From assembly GCF_051014445.1 (NCBI RefSeq), contig NC_135134.1, positions 21,579,672-21,643,671 of the forward strand: a stretch of 64,000 nucleotides of DNA, read 5' to 3'. The notes beneath the pieces were generated by a model, which did no database searches, was not told the DNA's origin, and worked only from the letters and a program-made list of their open reading frames with translations. The DNA is from Colletes latitarsis. Taxonomy: Eukaryota > Arthropoda > Insecta > Hymenoptera > Colletidae. Both the position numbers and the translations under genes were made by a program. This document shows, one piece after another, positions 52,601 to 61,842 of this stretch (within the stretch, counting starts at the first letter, position 1; each line of letters begins with the position of its first letter).

Positions 52601-53693
52601 AGTTATCCTGTAAAATATTAATCGAAACCAGGTTTAATTGACTGTTACAGTGTGGTCCCACATTACTACGTTATCCAAACCAGAAGAAGCCCAGGATCTG
52701 GCCAACAAGTATGCGAAAAATGCGAAAGTACGAACCAGATGAGGGCAAATCCCAGAACTAACCGAGAGATAACCGGCGTTATCCTCTAAAATATTAATCG
52801 CAACCAGGTTTAATTGACTGTTTCGGTGTGGAACCCCATTACTACGGGATCCAAACCAGAAAAAACACAGTATCTGGCCAACAAATATTAGAAAAACGCG
52901 AAAGTATGAGCCAGATGATTGCAAATACCAGAACTAACCCAGACATTGCCAGCGTTATCCTCTAAAATACTATTCGGAACCAGCTTCTATTGACTGTTTC
53001 AGAGTGGTACCACATTACTACGTGATACAAACCAGAAAAAGCCCAGGATCTGGCCAACAAGTATGCGAAATAGTGCGAAAGTACGAGCCAGATGAGGGCA
53101 AATCCCAGACCTAACCGAGACATAACCGGCGTTATCCTCTAAAATATTAATCGCAACCAGGTTTAATTGACTGTTTCGGAGTGGTCCCACATTACTACGT
53201 GATCCAAACCAGATGAAGCCCAGGATCTTGCCAACAAGAATGCGAGAAACGCGAAAGTATGAGCCAGATGATTGCAAATACCAGAACTAACCCAGACATA
53301 ACCTGCGTTATCGTCTAAAATACTAATCGGAACCAGCTTTTATTGACTGTCTCAGTGTGGTACGACATTACTACGTGATCCTAACAATAAAAAAACCCAA
53401 GATCTGGCCATTCAAGTATGCGAAAATTGCGAAAGTACGAGCCAGATGAGGGCAAATCCCAGACCTAACCGAGACATAACCGGCGTTATCCTCTAAAATA
53501 TTAATCGCAACCAGGTTTAATTGACTGTTTCAGTGTGGTCCCACATTACTACTTGGTCCAAGCCAGAAAAAGGCCAGGATCTGGCCAACAAGTATGCGAA
53601 AAATGCGAAAGTACGAGCCAGATGAGGGCAAATCCCAGACCTAACCGAGACATAACCAGCGCTATCCTCTAAAATATTAATCGCAACCAGGTT

Positions 53694-55594
53694 TAATTGA
53701 CTGTTTCAGTGCGGTACCACATTATTACGTGATCCAAACCAGAAAAAGCCCAGGATCTGGCCAACAAGTATGCGAAAAATGCGAAAGTACGAGCCAGTTG
53801 AGGGCAAATCCCAGATCTAACCGAGACATAAACGGCGTTATCCTCTAAAATATTTATCGCAACCAGGTTTAATAGACTGTTTGGGTGTGGAACCTCATTA
53901 CTTCGGGATCCAAACCAGAAAAAACCCAGAATCTGGCCAACAAATATGCGAAAAACGCGAAAGTATGAGCCAGATGACGGCAAATCTCAGACCTAACCGA
54001 GACATAACCGGCGTTATCCTCTAAAATATTTATCGCAACCAGGTTTAATTGACTGTTTGGGTGTGGTACCGCATTACTACGTGACACAAACCAGAAGAAG
54101 CCCAGGATCTGGCCGACAAGTATGCGAAAAATACGAAAGTACGAGCCAGATGATTGCAAATACCAGAACAAACCCAGACATAGCCAGCGTTATCCTCTAA
54201 AATACTAGTCGGAACCAGCTTCTATTGACTGTTTCAGTGTGGTACGACATTACTACGTGATACAAACCAGAAAAAGCCCAGGATCTGGCCAACAAGTATG
54301 CGAAAAATACGAAAGTACGAGCCAGATGAGGGCAAATCCCAGACCTAACCGAGACATAACCGGCGTTATCCTCTAAAATATTAATCGCAACCAGGTTTAA
54401 TTGACTGTTTCAGTGTGGTCCCACATTACTACTTGGCCCAAGCCAGAAAAAGGCCAGGATCTGGCCAACAAGTATGCGAAAAATGCGAAGGTACGAGCCA
54501 GATGAGGGCAAATCCCAGACCTAACCGAGATATAACCGGCAATATCCTCTAAAATATTAATCGAAACCAGGTTTAATTGACTGTTTCGGTGTGGAACGTC
54601 ATTATTACGGTATCCAAACCAGAAAAAACCCAGCACCTGGCCAACAAGTATGCGAAAAAAGCGAAAGTATGAGCAAGATGATTGCAAATACCAGAACAAA
54701 CCCAGACATAACCAGCGTTATCCTCTAAAACACAAATCGGAACCAGCTTTTACTGACTGTTTCAGTGTGGTACCACATTACTACGTGATCCAAACCAGAA
54801 AAAGCCCAGGAACTGGCCAACAAGTATGCGAAGAATGCGAAAGTACGGGCCAGATGAGCGCAAATCCCAGACCTAACCGAGACATAACCAGCGTTATCCT
54901 CTAAAATATTAATCGGAACCAGGTTTAATTGACGGTTTCGGTGTGGAACGTCATTATTACGGGATCCAAACCAGAAAAAACCCAGCATCTGGCCAACAAG
55001 TATGCGAAAAAAGCGAAACTATGAGCAAGATGATTGCAAATACCAAAACTAACCCAGACATAACCAGCGTTATCCACTAAGACACTAATCGGAACCAGGT
55101 TTTATTGACTGTTTCAGTGTGGTACCACATTACTACGTGATTCAAACCAGCAAAAAGCCTAGGATCTGGCCAACAAGTATGCAAAAATGCGAAAGTACGG
55201 GCCAGATGAGGGCAAATCCCAGACCTAACCGACAAATAACCAACGTTATCCTCTAAAATACTAATCGCAACCAGGTTTAATTGACTGTTTCAGTGTAGTA
55301 CCGCATTACTAGGTGATATAAACCAGAAAAAGGCCAGGATCTTGCCAATGAGTATGCGAAAATTGCGGACATACGAGACAGATGAGGGCAAATCCCAGAC
55401 CTAACCGAGAAATAACCGGAGTTATCCTCTAAAATATTAATCGAAACCAGGTTTAATTGACTGTTACATTGTGGTCCCACATTACTACGTGATCCAAACC
55501 AGAAGAAGCCCAGGAACCGGCCAACAAGTATCCGAAAAATGCGAAAGTACGAGCCAGATGAGGGCAAATCCCAGAACTAACCGAGAGATAACCG
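53694..55594. repeat. 17-monomer repeat, copy 2
   Basis: Partner of 50,700-52,600. It shares private marks such as tgtagtaccgcattac, ccagcaaaaagcctagg and gtatgcaaaaatgcg. Near 54,170-54,300 a different Y monomer type replaces the sequence of copy 1. Confidence 0.75.
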
Positions 55595-56165
55595 GCGTTA
55601 TCCTCTAAAATATTAATCGCAACCAGGTTTAATTGACTGTTTCGGTGTGGAACCCCATTACTACGGGACCCAAACCAGAAAAAACACAGTATCTGGCCAA
55701 CAAATATGCGAAAAACGCGAAAGTATGAGCCAGATGATTGCAAATACCAGAACTAACCCAGACATAACCAGCGTTATCGTCTAAAATACTAATCGGAACA
55801 AGCTTTTATTGACTGTCTCAGTGTGGTACGACATTACTACGTGATCCTAACAATAAAAAAACCCAAGATCTGGCTATTCAAGTATGCGAAAAATGCGAAA
55901 GTACGAGCCAAATGAGGGCAAATCCCAGACCTAACCGAGACATAACCGGCGTTATCCTCTAAAATATTAATCGCAACCAGGTTTAGTTGACTGTTTCAGT
56001 GTGGTCCCACATTACTACTTGGTCCAAGCCAGAAAAAGGCCAGGATCTGGCCAACAAGTATGCGAAAAATGCGAAGGTACGAGCCAGATGAGGGCAAACC
56101 CCAGACCTAACCGAGACATAACCAGCGTTATCCTCTAAAATATTAATCGCAACCAGGTTTAATTG
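54900..56165. repeat. 12-monomer repeat, copy 1
   Basis: Repeats at 57,012-58,277 with an offset of exactly 2,112 (12 x 176). Both carry cttgccaatgagtatg, cggaacaagcttttattg and ctggctattcaag. Homology stops at about 56,170, where this copy reads gtttcagtgtggtacc and the other reads gtttgggtgtggtagc. Confidence 0.8.
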
Positions 56166-56479
56166 ACTGTTTCAGTGTGGTACCACATTATTACGTGATC
56201 CAAACCAGAACAAGCCCAGGATCTGGCCAACAAGTATGCGAAAAATGCGAAAGTACGAGCCAGATGAGGGCAAATCCCAGACCTAACCGAGACATAAACG
56301 GCGTTATCCTCTAAAATATTTATCGCAACAAGGTTTAATTGACTGTTTGGGTGTGGAACCTCATTATTTCGGGATCCAAACCAGAAAAAACCCAGGATCT
56401 GGCCAACAAATATGCGAAAAACGCGAAAGTATGAGCCAGATGACGGCAAATCCCAGACCTAACCGAGACATAACCGGCG

Positions 56480-58239
56480 TTATCCTCTAAAATATTTATC
56501 GCAACCAGGTTTAATTGACTGTTTGGGTGTGGTAGCGCATTACTACGTGACACAAACCAGAAGAAGCCCAGGATCTGGCCCACAAGTATGCGAAAAATAC
56601 GAGAGTACAAGCCAGATGATTGCAAATACCAGAACTAACCCAGACATAACCAGCGTTATCCTCTAAAACACTAATCGGAACCAGCTTTTATTGACTGTTT
56701 CAGTGTGGTACCACATTACTACGTGGTCCAAGCCTGAAAAAGGCTGGATCGGGCCAACAAGTATGCGAAAAATGCGAAATTACGATCCAGATAAGGGCAA
56801 ATCCCAGACCTAACCGAGATATAACCGGCAGTATCCTCTAAAATATTAATCGAAACCGGGTTTAATTGCATGTTTCGGTGTGGAATGTCATTATTACGGG
56901 ATCCAAACCAGAAAAACCCAGGATCTGGCCAACAAGTATGCGAAAAATGCGAAAGTACGAGGCAGATGAGGGCAAATCCCAGACCTAACCGAGACATAAC
57001 CGGCGTTATCCTCTAAAATATTAATCGGAACCAGGTTTAATTGACGGTTTCGGTGTGGAACGTCATTATTACGGGATCCAAACCAGAAAAAACCCAGCAC
57101 CTGGCCAACAAGTATGCGAAAAAAGCGAAACTATGAGCAAGATGATTGCAAATGCCAAAACTAACCCAGACATAACCAGCGTTATCCACTAAGACACTAA
57201 TCGGAACCAGGTTTTATTGACTGTTTCAGTGTGGTACCACATTACTACGTGATTCAAACCAGCAAAAAGCCTAGGATCTGGCCAACAAGTATGCAAAAAT
57301 GCGAAAGTACGGGCCAGATGAGGGCAAATCCCAGACCTAACCGACAAATAACCAACGTTATCCTCTAAAATACTAATCGCAACCAGGTTTAATTGACTGT
57401 TTCAGTGTAGTACCGCATTACTAGGTGATATAAACCAGAAAAAGGCCAGGATCTTGCCAATGAGTATGCGAAAATTGCGGACATACGAGACAGATGAGGG
57501 CAAATCCCAGACCTAACCGAGAAATAACCGGAGTTATCCTCTAAAATATTAATCGAAACCAGGTTTAATTGACTGTTACATTGTGGTCCCACATTACTAC
57601 GTGATCCAAACCAGAAGAAGCCCAGGAACCGGCCAACAAGTATCCGAAAAATGCGAAAGTACGAGCCAGATGAGGGCAAATCCCAGAACTAACCGAGAGA
57701 TAACCGGCGTTATCCTCTAAAATATTAATCGCAACCAGGTTTAATTGACTGTTTCGGTGTGGAACCCCATTACTACGGGACCCAAACCAGAAAAAACACA
57801 GTATCTGGCCAACAAATATGCGAAAAACGCGAAAGTATGAGCCAGATGATTGCAAATACCAGAACTAACCCAGACATAACCAGCGTTATCGTCTAAAATA
57901 CTAATCGGAACAAGCTTTTATTGACTGTCTCAGTGTGGTACGACATTACTACGTGATCCTAACAATAAAAAAACCCAAGATCTGGCTATTCAAGTATGCG
58001 AAAAATGCGAAAGTACGAGCCAAATGAGGGCAAATCCCAGACCTAACCGAGACATAACCGGCGTTATCCTCTAAAATATTAATCGCAACCAGGTTTAGTT
58101 GACTGTTTCAGTGTGGTCCCACATTACTACTTGGTCCAAGCCAGAAAAAGGCCAGGATCTGGCCAACAAGTATGCGAAAAATGCGAAGGTACGAGCCAGA
58201 TGAGGGCAAACCCCAGACCTAACCGAGACATAACCAGCG
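56480..58239. repeat. 10-monomer tandem repeat, unit 1
   Basis: Directly followed by a second unit at 58,240-59,640 with an offset of exactly 1,760. The marks gtgtggtagcgcattac, ccgggtttaattgcatg and gtggaatgtcattattac occur in both. Confidence 0.85.
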
Positions 58240-59640
58240 TTATCCTCTAAAATATTAATCGCAACCAGGTTTAATTGACTGTTTGGGTGTGGTAGCGCAT
58301 TACTACGTGACACAAACCAGAAGAAGCCCAGGATCTGGCCCACAAGTATGCGAAAAATACGAGAGTACAAGCCAGATGATTGCAAATACCAGAACTAACC
58401 CAGACATAACCAGCGTTATCCTCTAAAACACTAATCGGAACCAGCTTTTATTGACTGTTTCAGTGTGGTACCACATTACTACGTGGTCCAAGCCTGAAAA
58501 AGGCTGGATCGGGCCAACAAGTATGCGAAAAATGCGAAATTACGATCCAGATAAGGGCAAATCCCAGACCTAACCGAGATATAACCGGCAGTATCCTCTA
58601 AAATATTAATCGAAACCGGGTTTAATTGCATGTTTCGGTGTGGAATGTCATTATTACGGGATCCAAACCAGAAAAACCCAGGATCTGGCCAACAAGTATG
58701 CGAAAAATGCGAAAGTACGAGGCAGATGAGGGCAAATCCCAGACCTAACCGAGACATAACCGGCGTTATCCTCTAAAATATTAATCGGAACCAGGTTTAA
58801 TTGACGGTTTCGGTGTGGAACGTCATTATTACGGGATCCAAACCAGAAAAAACCCAGCACCTGGCCAACAAGTATGCGAAAAAAGCGAAACTATGAGCAA
58901 GATGATTGCAAATGCCAGAACTAACCCAGACATAACCAGCGTTATCCACTAAGACACTAATCGGAACCAGCTTTTATTGACTGTTTCAGTGTGGTACCAC
59001 ATTACTACGTGATTCAAACCAGCAAAAAGCCTAGGATCTGGCCAACAAGTATGCAAAAATGCGAAAGTACGGGCCAGATGAGGGCAAATCCCAGACCTAA
59101 CCGACAAATAACCAGCGTTATCCTCTAAAATACTAATCGCAACCAGGTTTAATTGACTGTTTCAGTGTAGCACCGCATTACTACGTGATATAAACCAGAA
59201 AAAGGCCAGGATCTTGCCAATGAGTATGCGAAAATTGCGGACATACGAGACAGATGAGGGCAAATCCCAGACCTAACCGAGAAATAACCGGAGTTATCCT
59301 CTAAAATATTAATCGAAACCAGGTTTAATTGACTGTTACAGTGTGGTCCCACATTACTACGTGATCCAAACCAGAAGAAGCCCAGGAACCGGCCAACAAG
59401 TATCCGAAAAATGCGAAAGTACGAGCCAGATGAGGGCAAATCCCAGAACTAACCGAGTGATAACCGGCGTTATCCTCTAAAATATTAATCGCAACCAGGT
59501 TTAATTGACTGTTTCGGTGTGGAACCCCATTACTACGGGACGCAAACCAGAAAAAACACAGTATCTGGCCAACAAATATGCGAAAAACGCGAAAGTATGA
59601 GCCAGATGATTGCAAATACCAGAACTAACCCAGACATAGC
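58240..59640. repeat. 10-monomer tandem repeat, unit 2 (incomplete)
   Basis: Second unit of the 1,760-base repeat. It differs at few bases, for example tgtagcaccgc near 59,166 against tgtagtaccgc near 57,406. After about 59,640 it departs into a monomer run with tagtgcg at 59,762 that resembles 53,000-53,280. Confidence 0.8.
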
Positions 59641-60891
59641 CAGCGTTATCCTCTAAAATACTACTCGGAACCAGCTTCTATTGACTGTTTCAGAGTGGTA
59701 CCACATTACTACGTGATACAAACCAGAAAAAGCCCAGGATCTGGCCAACAAGTATGCGAAATAGTGCGAAAGTACGAGCCAGATGTGGGCAAATCCCAGA
59801 CCTAACCGAGACATAACCGGCGTTACGCTCTAAAATATTAATCGCAACCAGGTTTAATTGACTGTTTCGGAGTGGTCCCACATTACTACGTGATCCAAAC
59901 CGGATGAAGCCCAGGATCTTGCCAACAAGTATGCGAGAAACGCGAAAGTATGAGCCAGATGATTGCAAATACCAGAACTAACCCAGACATAACCAGCGTT
60001 ATCGTCTAAAATACTAATCGGAACCAGCTTTTATTGACTGTCTCAGTGTGGTACGACATTACTACGTGATCCTAACAATAAAAAAACCCAAGATCTGGCC
60101 ATTCAAGTATGCGAAAAATGCGAAAGTACGAGCCAGATGAGGGCAAATCCCAGACCTAACCGAGACATAACCGGCGTTATCCTCTAAAATATTAATCGCA
60201 ACCAGGTTTAATTGACTGTTTCAGTGTGGTCCCACATTACTACTTGGTCCAAGCCAGAAAAAGGCCAGGATCTGGCCAACAAGTATGCGAAAAATGCGAA
60301 AGTACGAGCCAGATGAGGGCAAATCCCAGACCTAACCGAGACATAACCAGCGTTATCCTCTAAAATATTAATCGCAACCAGGTTTAATTGACTGTTTCAG
60401 TGTGGTACCACATTATTACGTGATCCAAACCAGAAAAAGCCCAGGATCTGGCCAACAAGTATGCGAAAAATGCGAAAGTACGAGCCAGATCAGGGCAAAT
60501 CCCAGACCTAACCGAGAAATAACCGGAGTTATCCTCTAAAATATTAATCGAAACCAGGTTTAATTGACTGTTACAGTGTGGTCCCACATTACTACGTGAT
60601 CCAAACCAGAAGAAGCCCAGGAACCGGCCAACAAGTATCCGAAAAATGCGAAAGTACGAGCCAGATGAGGGCAAATCCCAGAACTAACCGAGTGATAACC
60701 GGCGTTATCCTCTAAAATATTAATCGCAACCAGGTTTAATTGACTGTTTCGGTGTGGAACCCCATTACTACGGGACGCAAACCAGAAAAAACAGAGTATC
60801 TGGCCAACAAATATGCGAAAAACGCGAAAGTATGAGCCAGATGATTGCAAATACCAGAACTAACCCAGACATAGCCAGCGTTATCCTCTAA
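59258..60891. repeat. 7-monomer spaced duplication (offset 1,235)
   Basis: The stretch of about 59,258-59,656 recurs at 60,493-60,891, including the private marks gggacgcaaacc and ccgagtgataacc. The interval between them holds Y-type monomers. Confidence 0.75.
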
Positions 60892-61842
60892 AACACTAAT
60901 CGGAACCAGCTTTTATTGACTGTTTCAGTGTGGTACCACATTACTACGTGGTCCAAGCCTGAAAAAGGCTGGATCTGGCCAACAAGTATGCGAAAAATGC
61001 GAAAGTACGAGGCAGATGAGGGCAAATCCCAGACCTAACCGAGACATAACCGGCGTTATCCTCTAAAATATTAATCGCAACCAGGTTCAATTGACTGTTT
61101 CAGTGTGGTCCCACATTACTACTTGGTCCAAGCCAGAAAAAGGCCAGGATCTGGCCAACAAGTATGCGAAAAATGCGAAGGTACGAGCCAGGTGAGGGCA
61201 AATCCCAGACCTAACCGTGATATAACCGGCAATATCCTCTAAAATATTAATCGGAACCAGGTCTAATTGACTGTTTCGGTGTGGAACGTCATTATTACGG
61301 GATCCAAACCAGAAAAAACCCAGCACCTGGCCAACAAGTATGCGAAAAAAGCGAAAGTATGAGCAAGATGATTGCAAATACCAGAACTAACCCAGACATA
61401 ACCAGCGTTATCCTCTAAAACACTAATCGGAACCAGCTTTTATTGACTGTTTCAGTGTGGTACCACATTACTACGTGGTCCAAGCCTGAAGAAGGCTGGA
61501 TCTGGCCAACAAGTATGCGAAAAATGCGAAATTACGATCCAGATGAGTGAAAATCCCAGACCTAACCGAGACATAACCAGCGTTATCCTCTAAAATATTA
61601 ATCGCAACCAGGTTTAATTGACTGTTTCAGTGTGGTCCCACATTACTACTTGGTCCAAGCCAGAAAAAGGCCAGGATCTGGCCAACAAGTATGCGAAAAA
61701 TGCGAAGGTACGAGCCAGATGAGGGCAAATCCCAGACCTAACCGAGATATAACCGGCAGTACCCTCTAAAATATTAATCGAAACCAGGTTTAATTGACTG
61801 TTTCGGTGTGGAATGTCATTATTACGGGATCCAAACCAGAAA
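60891..61842. repeat. Mixed Y-type monomers before the terminal copy
   Basis: About five monomers with Y features. Two hairpin-type monomers lie close together (agcctg at 60,956 and 61,483, 527 bases or 3 monomers apart), and cttggtccaagcc monomers follow. There is no gene or other element. Confidence 0.75.

Larger units (their letters stand above)
24551..59768. repeat. Marker monomer with tagtgcg insertion, 10 copies
   Basis: A one-base-longer variant (gcgaaatagtgcgaaag) is found at 24,551; 26,311; 29,832; 41,273; 43,033; 45,850; 47,612; 50,253; 53,071 and 59,762. Spacings are 1,760; 3,521; 11,441; 1,760; 2,817; 1,762; 2,641; 2,818 and 6,691, all close to whole multiples of 176. It is restricted to Y-type sequence and tracks HOR phase. 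Confidence 0.85.
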
